Shown one piece after another: positions 40,941 to 50,128 of a stretch of DNA of 64,000 bases (the first letter of the stretch is position 1; each line of letters begins with the position of its first letter). The DNA lies in assembly GCF_002272075.1 (NCBI RefSeq), contig NZ_NPBJ01000013.1, positions 124,001 to 188,000 of the forward strand, read 5' to 3'. The stretch is from Terribacillus saccharophilus. Lineage in GTDB: Bacteria; Bacillota; Bacilli; Bacillales; Amphibacillaceae. A program made the position numbers and the translations under genes. The notes beneath the pieces were generated by a model. The model saw only the letters and a program-made list of their open reading frames with translations. It was not told the origin of the DNA and made no database searches.

Positions 40941-42305
40941 TTAGGTTAATGCAGTTTCTGGAACCGCTGCCTGTTCTTTCTTTTCCCAAGGACGGGAACG
41001 CCATCTCCGGTAAGCGAAGAAGCCGCGGAACCATTCATCTACGCCCATCGCAATCCAGACTCCGAGTAAACCGAGACCGAAGGATACACCAAGTGTGTAG
41101 CTAAGAAGTACAGCAATCCCCCACATGCTGATGACTCCGATAATCGCTGGGAATTTTGCATCACCAGCCGATTTGAGTGAACTCATCAAAACAATATTCA
41201 TAGCACGGCCAGGCTCAGTGAAGGCAACTGCCCATAAAATCGGGATACCAACTGCCAAAATAGCCGGGTCATCTGTGAACATTTGCAGAATAGGTGCTCC
41301 AGTTAATGCAAAGCCCATTGAAACGATGAAGGATGCTATCATAGCAATTTTCAGTGTACGCAAGCCACGTTTCAATGCTCGATCGTACTGCTTACCCCCG
41401 ATATAGCGGGATACAAGCAGCTGCGTACCTTCTGCAATGGATAGTGTGAACAAGTAACAAAGCATGGATATATTATTAATATATACACGAGCAGCAAGTG
41501 AAGCATCACCAAAATTCGCTACGATTGCTGTGATAACAATCTGGGAATATTGATAAGATAGGTTTTCTGCTGCCGAAGGAACACCGATAACTAGGATGTC
41601 CTTGATATCTTGCATGTTCAGTTTAATCAAATGCGTACCTGTAAAACGAATTGCCAGATAACGAGAAACAAAGTAGAACAATACAACAACTGCAAAAATA
41701 CGTGCAATCACAATTGTCCAGGATACACCGACAACCCCAGTGATTGGTAAGCCAAACAATCCAAAGATGGCAACCAAATAACCAAATACACTTAGCACGT
41801 TCATCAGAACTGCAACAACCATGGAGACTTTAGTCCGGCCGTTCGCCCGGAGAATCGCACTAAGAGTCAAAGATAATGATTCTAAGAATAAAGACGCACC
41901 ACATATTTTCACGAAGGTGGTCGCATAAGCGAGTGTCTCACCTTTCAAATCGAAGAAACTTAAAAATACAGAACCGAACAGAACGACGACAGCAGATACG
42001 ATCAAACCAAACCAGAAGTTCATACCGAAAGCTGTCCGAGCAGTCTGTCGAGCATGCGCCAAATCCTCTGCACCGAGCTTCTGGCCGATGATGATCATAG
42101 AAGCAATAGAAGTGACATTAAAAACCAAAATAAAAATGCTAATCAACTGATTCGCTACGCCGACTCCGGCAGCAGCTAAATCTGAGTAATGACTCAGCAT
42201 CAGTGTAGCAACAATACCCATTCCCATATGAAGTGCTAATTCAATAAACAGCGGCCAAGAGATGCGAAACAACGTTTGCTCAGATGTAGAAGTTGGGTTA
42301 CCCAA
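40941..42305 (-). CDS. MATE-family efflux transporter
   Basis: Cation/drug antiporter of the multidrug and toxic compound extrusion family. 454 aa with about 12 membrane helices in two similar halves. Typical segments: SWPLFIELALHMGMGIVATLMLSHYSDLAAAGVGVANQ, GxxxGA-type loops, and a C-terminal basic tail. The start is TTG 42305 (MGNPTST), with AAAGGAG 8 nt upstream; an out-of-frame ATG is nearby. The substrate is unknown. A possible cre site lies about 170 bp upstream. Confidence 0.9.
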   Translation of the reverse strand: MGNPTSTSEQTLFRISWPLFIELALHMGMGIVATLMLSHYSDLAAAGVGVANQLISIFILVFNVTSIASMIIIGQKLGAEDLAHARQTARTAFGMNFWFGLIVSAVVVLFGSVFLSFFDLKGETLAYATTFVKICGASLFLESLSLTLSAILRANGRTKVSMVVAVLMNVLSVFGYLVAIFGLFGLPITGVVGVSWTIVIARIFAVVVLFYFVSRYLAIRFTGTHLIKLNMQDIKDILVIGVPSAAENLSYQYSQIVITAIVANFGDASLAARVYINNISMLCYLFTLSIAEGTQLLVSRYIGGKQYDRALKRGLRTLKIAMIASFIVSMGFALTGAPILQMFTDDPAILAVGIPILWAVAFTEPGRAMNIVLMSSLKSAGDAKFPAIIGVISMWGIAVLLSYTLGVSFGLGLLGVWIAMGVDEWFRGFFAYRRWRSRPWEKKEQAAVPETALT

Positions 42306-42469
42306 CAGACATTCTCCTTTTCGTTAAAATCAAACTCACTCTATATTAATCCTTTTTTCTGGAATGTAAAGAGCTTTACCTAAAAAAGTCAAAAATATTT
42401 TTCCGTCACTATAATAACCTCACATGTGCTTATTTTCTTAATGTTTAGTAAGTATTTTATCAATTTAAA

Positions 42470-42483
42470 AGGAAGCGTTTTCA
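42470..42483. promoter_or_regulatory. cre-like site upstream of the MATE gene
   Basis: AGGAAGCGTTTTCA matches the cre core apart from the first base. It lies in the 300-bp gap between the MATE gene and the terminator of the sulfur operon. Which gene it serves is unsure. Confidence 0.45.
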
Positions 42484-42589
42484 AAGAAACTGACAAATCC
42501 TCTAACTTCTTTCGTTGCTTTACATCATGGACCCTTGATCACTTATATTAATAATCTCAGAAATCTGACTTACAGTAATAACCCAGAAA

Positions 42590-42617
42590 AAACACCTTCC
42601 TTATTTGGAAGGTGTTT
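42590..42617 (-). terminator. Terminator of the sulfur operon, overlapping the acs stop
   Basis: Eleven-bp perfect stem AAACACCTTCC/GGAAGGTGTTT with a 6-nt loop, then six T leftward. The stop codon of the last gene (42601-42603) lies in the loop, so the hairpin starts inside the coding region. Confidence 0.93.
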
Positions 42618-44286
42618 CTGATGCCAACTGTATCTCCAGCTCGCGCTGCTTCAATTCCCGACGCAGGATCTTACCGCTAATCTGTGTTTTCGGCAGCTCT
42701 GTCATTACTTCGATTTCCCTTGGCGCAGCATGAGCGGCCAGATTCTTACGGACAAACAATCGTAAAGATTCCAGCAGCTCCGGTGTCTCCTCATAGCCAT
42801 CACGCAGCGTAATGAAAGCTTTGACAATTTCCCCGCGAACAGGGTCCGGTTTTCCGATTACACCCGCTTCTGCAACAGCAGGATGTTCAATCAGCTTGCT
42901 TTCTACTTCGAATGGACCAATTCGCTCACCGGAGGAATTAATCATATCGTCATTTCTTCCTTGGAAGAAGATATAGCCCTCTTCATCCCTCAGCGCTAAA
43001 TCCCCGGAAATATACCAGCCAGGATAAACAAAGTAACTTTCATATTTCCCTCGATCGCCCCAGATATCCTGCATAAGACCCGGCCATGGTGTCTTAACGG
43101 CAAGCTGACCAATTGAATTCGCTGGCAGCTCATTCCCTTCTTCATCCAGGATACCAACCTGAATGCCTGGGAATGCGCGTCCCATTGAGCCTGGTTTAAT
43201 TGGCTCGGAAGGCAGATTGACGATAATATGTCCGCCTGTTTCTGTCATCCACCACGTATCGTGGATACGAAGCTGCAAGTTATCCCATGCCCATGTGATG
43301 ACTTCCGGATTAAGCGGTTCTCCGACACTAAGAATATGGCGCAAGCTGGATAAATCATAATCTCTGTACAAATCTCCTTTTGCCTTGAGAAGGCGGAAAG
43401 CAGTAGGTGCACTATATAGTGTTGTCACTTTAAGCTCTTCAATGATTTTGTACCATGATTCTGCTTGGAATCGTCCTCCTTGGATAACAATTGTTGCGCG
43501 GTTCAGCCATGGCGCGAACAAGCCATAGACACTGCCAGTCACCCAGCCAGGATGGGACGTGCACCAATACACATCATCATCTTGAACATCGAGCACCCAT
43601 TTGCCGGATACAGCATGGTGGATGAAAGAACGATGAGCATGCAGAACGCCCTTTGGTTTACCAGTCGATCCGCTCGTATAATGGATCAGAAGACCGTCTT
43701 CTCTGTCGACCCATTCTACTTCTCCTGAAACATCTGCTTCCGGTTCAGCTTCATCAATTTCTTCTATTAAAAGAATCTCCTGCAAGGAAGGAATATCCTC
43801 GGCTGGAACTCGGTTAATCAAGTCCTGGTCCGTTATCAGCAGTGTACCGTCGCAATCATTGATCCGATCACGTACAGCATCTTCCATGAACGCTTCAAAC
43901 AGCGGACCTGCAATCGCTCCAACACGGATGGTTGCCAGAATAGCAATGTAGCATTCCGGGTTTTTCGGAAGAAAGATAAAAACGCGGTCCCCCTTCTCTA
44001 CTCCACGTGAGCGGAGGACCTTCGCATAATGCTCAATTTTCTGCTGCAGCTGTTCGAATGTCAAACTGGATTGCAGCAGCCCATCTTTCACATAATGCAA
44101 TGCTATTTTTGATCCATATCCTTCCTCCACATGGCGGTCAACAGCTTCATAAGATGCGTTACATCTGCCATCTTTCCTACCGAGAAGCTCCTCTTCTAGC
44201 ACTTTCCAATCATGGTTGTTCAGTGCTTCTTGATAGCTTGAAAGATTATGCTTTCTGTCCGATTTCGGTGACAAGGCTGTAGTCAT
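42601..44286 (-). CDS. acsA: Acetyl-CoA synthetase-like acyl-CoA ligase
   Basis: ATP-dependent acid-CoA ligase, 561 aa. ANL-family motifs: IHYTSGSTGKPKGVLHAH (P-loop), SVGEPLNPEV, DTWWMTETGG, YISGDLALRDEEGY, and the C-terminal catalytic/acetylatable Lys in ISGKILRRELK. It is close to Bacillus AcsA in length and motifs (the acetate-pocket Trp is in WWMTET). ATG 44286 (MTTALSPK) lies 41 bp inside ssuB, with AAGGAA upstream, so it is translationally coupled. Last gene of a SAM-riboswitch-led operon; it may recycle the acetate made by MetY. Confidence 0.88.
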   Translation of the reverse strand: MTTALSPKSDRKHNLSSYQEALNNHDWKVLEEELLGRKDGRCNASYEAVDRHVEEGYGSKIALHYVKDGLLQSSLTFEQLQQKIEHYAKVLRSRGVEKGDRVFIFLPKNPECYIAILATIRVGAIAGPLFEAFMEDAVRDRINDCDGTLLITDQDLINRVPAEDIPSLQEILLIEEIDEAEPEADVSGEVEWVDREDGLLIHYTSGSTGKPKGVLHAHRSFIHHAVSGKWVLDVQDDDVYWCTSHPGWVTGSVYGLFAPWLNRATIVIQGGRFQAESWYKIIEELKVTTLYSAPTAFRLLKAKGDLYRDYDLSSLRHILSVGEPLNPEVITWAWDNLQLRIHDTWWMTETGGHIIVNLPSEPIKPGSMGRAFPGIQVGILDEEGNELPANSIGQLAVKTPWPGLMQDIWGDRGKYESYFVYPGWYISGDLALRDEEGYIFFQGRNDDMINSSGERIGPFEVESKLIEHPAVAEAGVIGKPDPVRGEIVKAFITLRDGYEETPELLESLRLFVRKNLAAHAAPREIEVMTELPKTQISGKILRRELKQRELEIQLASETPSK

Positions 44287-44998
44287 ATGTCTGTTCCTTC
44301 CCTTCCAGTAGATCAAGTATGTCTTCTTTCCATTTTCCTAGAGCTGCACTTCCGCGAGAGCGAGGTCTTGTTAAAGCTATTTTCAAATCTTTGGCCAAAG
44401 TAGATGGACGCCCTTGCAAGAGCAAGACACGATCACTCAAATATAAGGCTTCATCGATATCATGCGTAACGAGGATAATCGTTGTACCAAATGTTTCCCA
44501 AATCTTCAAAAGAAGCTCTTGCAGCTGCATTTTGGTAAATGCATCCAGTGCGCTGAATGGCTCATCCAGCAAGAGGATATCAGGCTCTGTCACAAGCGCA
44601 CGCGCAATAGCTGCCCGCTGTGCCATACCGCCAGAGAGCTCACGTGGATAGAGCTTTTCTGCTTCTTTTAGTCCGACAAGCTCCAAATACCGCCGTGCTT
44701 TTTCCTCATTTTCTTTACGGTCTCCCTTTAAGCCGAACGTGGCATTAGCTAAGACCGTTTTCCAAGGCAAGAGTCGCGGCTCCTGGAATATAAATCCAAC
44801 ACGCTGATCGGAAGGGATGCTGATTTTCCCTTCATAATCCGAATCAAGACCCGCAAGAGCCCGCAGGACCGTACTCTTGCCGCAGCCGCTTGTACCGAGC
44901 AGACTTACGATTTCTCCTTTTCCGACAGAGAAATCCACTTGCTGCAATACTTGTTTTTCCCCGAAGCGTCTTCCGAGCGCTTTCACTTGTAATGTCAT
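44246..44998 (-). CDS. ssuB: ABC transporter ATPase for sulfonates or related sulfur compounds
   Basis: 250 aa. Walker A GTSGCGKST, Q-loop FIFQEPRLLPW, signature ELSGGMAQRAAIARAL, Walker B ILLLDEPFSALD, switch VTHDIDEA. Typical of the SsuB/TauB/NrtD group. RBS GGGAGG. It works with the permease at 45015 and the binding protein at 45798. Overlaps the start of the acyl-CoA ligase. Confidence 0.92.
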   Translation of the reverse strand: MTLQVKALGRRFGEKQVLQQVDFSVGKGEIVSLLGTSGCGKSTVLRALAGLDSDYEGKISIPSDQRVGFIFQEPRLLPWKTVLANATFGLKGDRKENEEKARRYLELVGLKEAEKLYPRELSGGMAQRAAIARALVTEPDILLLDEPFSALDAFTKMQLQELLLKIWETFGTTIILVTHDIDEALYLSDRVLLLQGRPSTLAKDLKIALTRPRSRGSAALGKWKEDILDLLEGKEQTYDYSLVTEIGQKA

Positions 44999-45014
44999 GC
45001 TGATTCCTCCCTCG

Positions 45015-45791
45015 TTATTTCGCTAATGCTGTATCCTGCCAATGAAGCGATCGCTTCTGAATGATCTTCAGCACCCAATCTGTCAATTTACCGAGCAGGG
45101 CAAACAAGAAGATACTGGCAATAATTACATCGGGAGCGTATGTGTTCTGCCCTAATATAAGCAGATAGCCAAGCCCTTGGCTGGCACCCATGATCTCTGC
45201 AGCAACAACGAACATCCATCCTAAACCGAGACCGCTTCGTAAACCGGTAAGGAAAGACGGCAGCGACGCCGGAAGAATAATTCTTCTTACTAGCGCTACC
45301 CCATCGAGGCCATACATTCTGCCTACTTCAATCAGTTTTCGATCCACTCCGCGAATACCATCAACGATATTCAAATAAACAGGGAAGAACACACCGACTG
45401 CAATTAATGTCACTTTCGATGTTTCACCAATTCCCATCCAAAGGATGAATAGCGGAACCCATGCTAGCGACGGGATGGAACGAAATGCTTGAATCAGCGG
45501 ATCGAAAAACCGTTCTGCAAGTTCAGAATAGCCGACAAGTGTTCCCAATAGGATCGCTGCGATAGTTCCAATGATGAAACCAACGAACAGCCTGTAAACA
45601 GTAAGTAATACATGATCCTGCAGGGAGCCATCCTGCAAGTATGTAATAATGGTAGATAAAATAGCGCTAGGCGCAGGCAGCTGATAGGCAGGAATGACCC
45701 CTGCCCTGCTCAGAATCTCCCATGCTGCCAGTAATACGATCGGCAGCAGTGAACCGAGCAGTACAGGATGTGTCCGTAATTTCTTCCACAT
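45015..45791 (-). CDS. ssuC: ABC transporter permease for sulfonates or related sulfur compounds
   Basis: 258 aa with six membrane helices. The EAA-like cytoplasmic loop VGRMYGLDGVALVRRIILPASLPSFLTGLRSGLGLGW contacts the ATPase. It belongs to the nitrate/sulfonate/taurine permease group. Seven bp after ssuA. No desulfonating monooxygenase (ssuD) is in the window, so the transported compound remains open. Confidence 0.92.
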   Translation of the reverse strand: MWKKLRTHPVLLGSLLPIVLLAAWEILSRAGVIPAYQLPAPSAILSTIITYLQDGSLQDHVLLTVYRLFVGFIIGTIAAILLGTLVGYSELAERFFDPLIQAFRSIPSLAWVPLFILWMGIGETSKVTLIAVGVFFPVYLNIVDGIRGVDRKLIEVGRMYGLDGVALVRRIILPASLPSFLTGLRSGLGLGWMFVVAAEIMGASQGLGYLLILGQNTYAPDVIIASIFLFALLGKLTDWVLKIIQKRSLHWQDTALAK

Positions 45792-45797
45792 AAATCA

Positions 45798-46799
45798 TCA
45801 TTCCTCTCCAAGTTCTTGTGCGAATTTCGGTTCAATATAAGCATCAACCGTTTCCGCTACATCTTTGTTGCCTTTCCATAGATTCGCCTTTTCCAGAACA
45901 GCACCTGACTGATTCAGAATCTCACGCTGTGTATCGCTAGGTACAGATTCAGAGAAATCATTTCGTTCCAGCTGCTTTGCAGCAACTTCTTGGCTGATAC
46001 CCGCCTCTTTAGCAACAATCTCTGCTGTCTCTTCTGGATTCTCTTCGATCCATGCTCTTGCTTTGTCATAAAGTTTCAAGACTTCTTTCACTTCTTCAGG
46101 ATGATTTTCAGCGAATTTTTCCCGAACATTCAGGAAATTGTATGTGTTGAAATCTTCGTTACGATAGAAAAGCTGTGCGTCATTCTCCAATTCAAGCTTT
46201 GCCATATGCGGATCAAGTCCTGCCCATGCATCTACATCACCTGAGAGAAGAGCGCTAGCTCCGTCTGCATGCTGCAGATTGACGATTTCGACATCCTGCT
46301 CATCCAAACCAGCTTCCTGCAAAGTACGCTGCAAGAAGATATACGGATCGGTTCCGACAGTCGCGGCAACTTTCTTCCCTTTCAAGTCTGCCGGATCTTT
46401 AATGTCGCTATCCTTTGCCGCAACCAATGCTGTCCATTCTGGTTTAGACGCCAGATATATACCTTGAATCGGATTGCCGTTCGCCTTGGCAAGCAAGGCG
46501 GCACTGCCTGCTGTAGAACCGAAATCTACGCTGTTACTGTTCAAAAATTCCAGCGCTTTATTAGATCCTTGGCTGAGTGTCCAAGTCACTTCGATGTCAG
46601 AATCCTTAAATGCTTCTTCTGCCCATCCTTTATTTTTTATCACCAGACTTGCTGGGGAGTAGTAGGCATAATCCAAACGAATCTGTTTCAGTTCACCGGA
46701 TGCACTGCTTGAGTTCCCGCAAGCTGCCAGAAAAACAATTACAACCAAACTAAGTAAAGCTAGTAAACTTCTTTTATCTATAAGGGGAATCTTATTCAT
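45798..46799 (-). CDS. ssuA: ABC transporter substrate-binding lipoprotein for sulfonates or related compounds
   Basis: 333 aa. The signal peptide ends VFLAAC (lipobox), so it is a lipid-anchored binding protein on the outer face of the membrane. The body has the NMT1/SsuA pattern: a SQGSNKALEFLNSNSVDFGSTAGSAAL hinge, ADLKGKKVAATVGTDPYIFLQ, and VDAWAGLDPH. ATG 46799 (TTG 46802 possible) overlaps the metY end by eight bases and uses the RBS AAAGGAG inside metY, so uptake and sulfhydrylation are made from one message. Confidence 0.93.
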   Translation of the reverse strand: MNKIPLIDKRSLLALLSLVVIVFLAACGNSSSASGELKQIRLDYAYYSPASLVIKNKGWAEEAFKDSDIEVTWTLSQGSNKALEFLNSNSVDFGSTAGSAALLAKANGNPIQGIYLASKPEWTALVAAKDSDIKDPADLKGKKVAATVGTDPYIFLQRTLQEAGLDEQDVEIVNLQHADGASALLSGDVDAWAGLDPHMAKLELENDAQLFYRNEDFNTYNFLNVREKFAENHPEEVKEVLKLYDKARAWIEENPEETAEIVAKEAGISQEVAAKQLERNDFSESVPSDTQREILNQSGAVLEKANLWKGNKDVAETVDAYIEPKFAQELGEE

Positions 46800-48582
46800 C
46801 AATCGTTACTCCTTTGTTATCCAGTTCACAGGCATACGTGCTGATCGTACCGCGCAAGCGCTGTGCTTCTTTGTATGTGCAGCGATTGTGAACAACTTCC
46901 AATCCTGCTTCTCTCGCAATAGCTGCGGCTTCCTGCGAAACGACACCTTCTTGGAGCCAGAAGATTTCTGGACGTACTTCAGCTGCTTCCTTAGCTAGTT
47001 CTACAGCAGCTTCGGGACTGCGGAAAATCTGAGCGATATCGATTTTCTCAGGCACGCTTGTCAAATCGGGATAAGCCTTTTCTCCCAATACACTCGTTTC
47101 AGCAGGGTTAACCGGAATGATTTTGTATCCGAGTCGCTGCATCTTCCGTGCCAAACGGTTGCTTGGGCGCTGTTCCTTACTGCTCAAGCCCACTACAGCG
47201 ATCGTTTTTTGACGGCCAGTTGCATCTGTCGCACTGCCTAGCGCTTCCCGAATAACGGCTTCATCATTGATGACAATTTTCCGTGATTCAGAACGGATTC
47301 CCGTCGCTTTTTCCAACGCTCTGTCCAAATCATGGATAAGATCATCCACTGACTCTATTCCAACGGACAAGCGCACCAATTCTTCTTTCACTCCTGTAGC
47401 TGCGAGCCCTTCTGCATCCAGCTGAAGATGTGTGGTCGATGCTGGATGTATAATCAATGATTTTGCATCTCCCACATTGGCAACGTGTGACCAAAGTGCA
47501 ACATTATTGATCAGTGTAGCACCAGCTTTTCTGCCGCCCTTAATACCAAAATTAACAATGGAACCAGTACCGGATGGAAGTACTCTCTTTCCTATTTCAT
47601 AGGATGGATGGCTGCTGAGTCCTGGATAAGCAACCCAATCAACTGCCGGATGCTGTTCAAGATAAGTCGCAAGCTTTTCTGCATTTTGTACATGGCGCTC
47701 AACGCGCAAGTGCAAAGTCTCAAGCCCCTGAATCAGCTGCCATGCATTAAACGGACTAAGCGCAGCGCCTAAATCACGAAGCAATTGCACGCGCAATTTC
47801 GTACTGAAAGCAAGTGTGCCGAAATCAAATGCATAGCGGATGCCATTGTAGCTTGGATCCGGTTCTGTGAATGTCGGAAATTTCGGTGAATTCCAATCAA
47901 ACCTGCCTCCGTCTACAATCAATCCCCCTATAGAAGTACCATGACCGCCAATCCACTTCGTCGCACTGTGAACAACAATATCAGCTCCAAGTGTAATCGG
48001 TTTGCTCAAAATCGGTGTAGCAAACGTACTGTCGACGATTAGCGGAATACCGGCATCGTGCGCCACTTTTGCTACTGCTTCTACGTCTAGCACATGCAGA
48101 CTCGGGTTTCCAATAATTTCAGCAAATACAGCCTTCGTTTTGTCTGTAATCGCTGCACGGAAAGCTTCCGGATCAGTTGGATCAACGAATTTTACGTTGA
48201 TTCCATAGCGCGGAAGTGTCGTTTGAAATAGATTATACGTTCCGCCATACAAATTGGTCGCTGCTACGATTTCATCTCCAGCGGCTGCCAGATTGAGAAT
48301 GCTGTAGCTGATTGCTGCCATACCAGAAGCAACGCCGACTGCTGCAACGCCGTCTTCGAGCAACGCAATCCGTTTTTCCAAAACATCGACTGTAGGATTG
48401 CCGATACGGGAATAAATGTTACCCGGCTCATCCAAGGCGAATAGACGCTCTGCATGATCTGTATCATGGAAAAGGTAAGAAGTCGTTTGATAAAGCGGAA
48501 CTGCTCTTGAACCTGTTGTCGGATCTGGAGCTTGCCCGCCGTGTAATGCTAATGTCTCTGCTTTATATACTTGATCTGTCAT
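46792..48582 (-). CDS. metY: O-acetylhomoserine sulfhydrylase fused to a CoA-binding domain
   Basis: PLP enzyme that makes homocysteine from O-acetylhomoserine and sulfide, releasing acetate. 596 aa, about 160 longer than ordinary MetY. Residues about 1-430 are the Cys/Met-metabolism PLP domain (LYQTTSYLF, SRIGNPTVDVLEKRIA, PLP Lys in VHSATKWIGGHG). After a linker, residues about 455-590 form a CoA_binding_2 (YccU-like) Rossmann domain beginning KTIAVVGLSSKEQRPSNRLA, with IPVNPAE and FWLQEGVVSQEAA. ATG 48582 has GGAGG 8 nt upstream. It is preceded by its own S-box riboswitch. Confidence 0.93.
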   Translation of the reverse strand: MTDQVYKAETLALHGGQAPDPTTGSRAVPLYQTTSYLFHDTDHAERLFALDEPGNIYSRIGNPTVDVLEKRIALLEDGVAAVGVASGMAAISYSILNLAAAGDEIVAATNLYGGTYNLFQTTLPRYGINVKFVDPTDPEAFRAAITDKTKAVFAEIIGNPSLHVLDVEAVAKVAHDAGIPLIVDSTFATPILSKPITLGADIVVHSATKWIGGHGTSIGGLIVDGGRFDWNSPKFPTFTEPDPSYNGIRYAFDFGTLAFSTKLRVQLLRDLGAALSPFNAWQLIQGLETLHLRVERHVQNAEKLATYLEQHPAVDWVAYPGLSSHPSYEIGKRVLPSGTGSIVNFGIKGGRKAGATLINNVALWSHVANVGDAKSLIIHPASTTHLQLDAEGLAATGVKEELVRLSVGIESVDDLIHDLDRALEKATGIRSESRKIVINDEAVIREALGSATDATGRQKTIAVVGLSSKEQRPSNRLARKMQRLGYKIIPVNPAETSVLGEKAYPDLTSVPEKIDIAQIFRSPEAAVELAKEAAEVRPEIFWLQEGVVSQEAAAIAREAGLEVVHNRCTYKEAQRLRGTISTYACELDNKGVTIDE

Positions 48583-48610
48583 TTTGTCATTCCTCCAATT
48601 TATATATATA

Positions 48611-48765
48611 GATGAAAAAAGCAGCTTCCGATAAGAAGCTGCTGCATAAGCATGGAACTTCTTATCTCTCAAACTCTTTGTTTGCTGGAAGTAGCACCTT
48701 CCAAGCATTGCTGCTTGCAGGTTGCCGGGCATCATAGGACCAGTCCCTCCGCCTCTCTTGATAAG
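48611..48765 (-). promoter_or_regulatory. SAM-I (S-box) riboswitch before metY
   Basis: Leftward strand contains the S-box core: CTTATCAAGAGAGG, GGAGGGACTGG, GATGCCCGGCAACC, GGTGCTA and the closing GAGATAAG. A terminator stem AGCAGCTTC/GAAGCTGCT with six T follows (48613-48645). SAM binding would end transcription before metY. It begins four bases after metX ends, so it also controls read-through from metX. Confidence 0.96.
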
Positions 48766-48768
48766 CTA

Positions 48769-49836
48769 TTATGAAATTTTCATAGGCTGCTGAAGCACCT
48801 GACGGATATGATGTCCCCATTTTTCAAATTCGAGCAGGAAGCCATCGTGTCCATAGATTGTTTTAACGTCTACATGACGGGCACCCGGAACTGCTGCTGC
48901 AAAGCGTTCAATCTCTTCAGGCGGAAACAGCAAATCTCTGGAGAAGCCGAATGTCAGTACAATTGCCTTTATACTTTGAGCAGCAGACTGCCATCCTCCT
49001 CTTCCCCTGCCGATATCATGACTGTTCATCGCCTCTAATAATGTCACATAACAATTGGCATCAAAGCGATTGACGAGCTTCTCTCCTTGGTAATTCAAAT
49101 ATGATTCCACTTCATATGCTGCATCGTCCCTGCGGGATGCAGCGCGGCGGAAGCGTTCATTATATTGGTGATCGGAACGGTAAGTAAGCATTCCTACCAT
49201 CCTTGCAAGTCCGAGACCAGCGGCAGGTGGTTTATCTGCTGTGTAATTACCATTGTTCCAATTGTGATCGGAAGTGATAGCTGTCTTGGCTAAGTGATTA
49301 TAGGCGATTGCATAATCACTTACGTAAGGAGTTGCCGCCAAAGGGATCAGTACATCCATGAAATCCGGGTACATGACACCCCATTCTAGTACTTGCATTC
49401 CACCTAATGATCCGCCGATCACAGCTCTCAAATGAGAGATTCCTAGTTTCTTCAACGCAATGCGCTGAACTGAAACCATGTCACGGATCGTAATAGCTGG
49501 AAAAGCTGCCGCATACCTATCACCTGAAACTGGATCTGCCGATAAGGCACATGTTGTGCCGTTGCAGCCGCCCAGCACATTGAATGTAATTATTTTATAC
49601 CGGCTGGTGTCGATAAACCCTCCTGGCTGCAGCAATCCGCTCCACCAGCCTGGATCTGTACCAGTACCGGCCGCAAATTGATCTCCTGTCAGCGCATGGC
49701 AGATAAGCACCGTTTCTCCTGATTCAGGGCCACTTCTTTCATAAGCTACTTCCACCTGCGGGAGGATCTCACCTGATTCAAGCTCGATATCACCTATGAG
49801 AAGTTTGCCGGTTTGGTATGACTGTTCTGACTCCAT
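48769..49836 (-). CDS. metX: Homoserine O-acetyltransferase
   Basis: Transfers acetyl from acetyl-CoA to homoserine, first committed step of methionine synthesis. 355 aa, alpha/beta hydrolase fold. VLICHALTGDQFAAGTG, the nucleophile Ser in VIGGSLGGMQVLEWG, LGLARMVGMLTYRSD, and the catalytic His in YGHDGFLLE. ATG 49836 is used; the RBS GGGAGG is 12 nt upstream, which is long. Preceded by an S-box and followed by a second S-box and metY. Confidence 0.95.
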   Translation of the reverse strand: MESEQSYQTGKLLIGDIELESGEILPQVEVAYERSGPESGETVLICHALTGDQFAAGTGTDPGWWSGLLQPGGFIDTSRYKIITFNVLGGCNGTTCALSADPVSGDRYAAAFPAITIRDMVSVQRIALKKLGISHLRAVIGGSLGGMQVLEWGVMYPDFMDVLIPLAATPYVSDYAIAYNHLAKTAITSDHNWNNGNYTADKPPAAGLGLARMVGMLTYRSDHQYNERFRRAASRRDDAAYEVESYLNYQGEKLVNRFDANCYVTLLEAMNSHDIGRGRGGWQSAAQSIKAIVLTFGFSRDLLFPPEEIERFAAAVPGARHVDVKTIYGHDGFLLEFEKWGHHIRQVLQQPMKIS

Positions 49837-49862
49837 GTTCCGTACGCTTCCTCCCCTCAAAT

Positions 49863-50024
49863 AAAAAAGCCACCCTGAGAGGACAGGGTGGCAATATGTA
49901 CCGACTTGTCTCTCTCATCTCTAAAGTGCATACGCACTTTCAGGAATTAGCACCTTATAAGCATTTCTGCTTGCAGGTTGCCGGGCATCGTCGGGCCAGT
50001 CCCTCCGCCTCTCTTGATAAGAGC
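49863..50024 (-). promoter_or_regulatory. SAM-I (S-box) riboswitch before metX
   Basis: Leftward: CTCTTATCAAGAGAGG, GGAGGGACTGG, GATGCCCGGCAACC, GGTGCTAATTCC and a closing GATGAGAG. The terminator stem GCCACCCTG/CAGGGTGGC with six T is at 49863-49892. Confidence 0.96.
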
Positions 50025-50046
50025 TTGCTATTTATTTGTTAACAGG

Positions 50047-50075
50047 ATTGTAGCATGGGTTAAATTATCAGTCAA
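50047..50075 (-). promoter_or_regulatory. Promoter of the met-ssu operon
   Basis: Leftward -35 TTGACT (50070-50075), 17-bp spacer, -10 TACAAT (50047-50052). It starts about 20 nt before the S-box. Confidence 0.85.
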
Positions 50076-50128
50076 CTATAAATTCTGAAATTTCCATTTA
50101 CGCCGTATGTATCCTTAGAAATTTGGAC

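Noticed and set aside
42601-46799. Complete alkanesulfonate utilisation operon
   Set aside because: Transport genes are present but no ssuD or ssuE monooxygenase/reductase is in the window, so desulfonation is not claimed.
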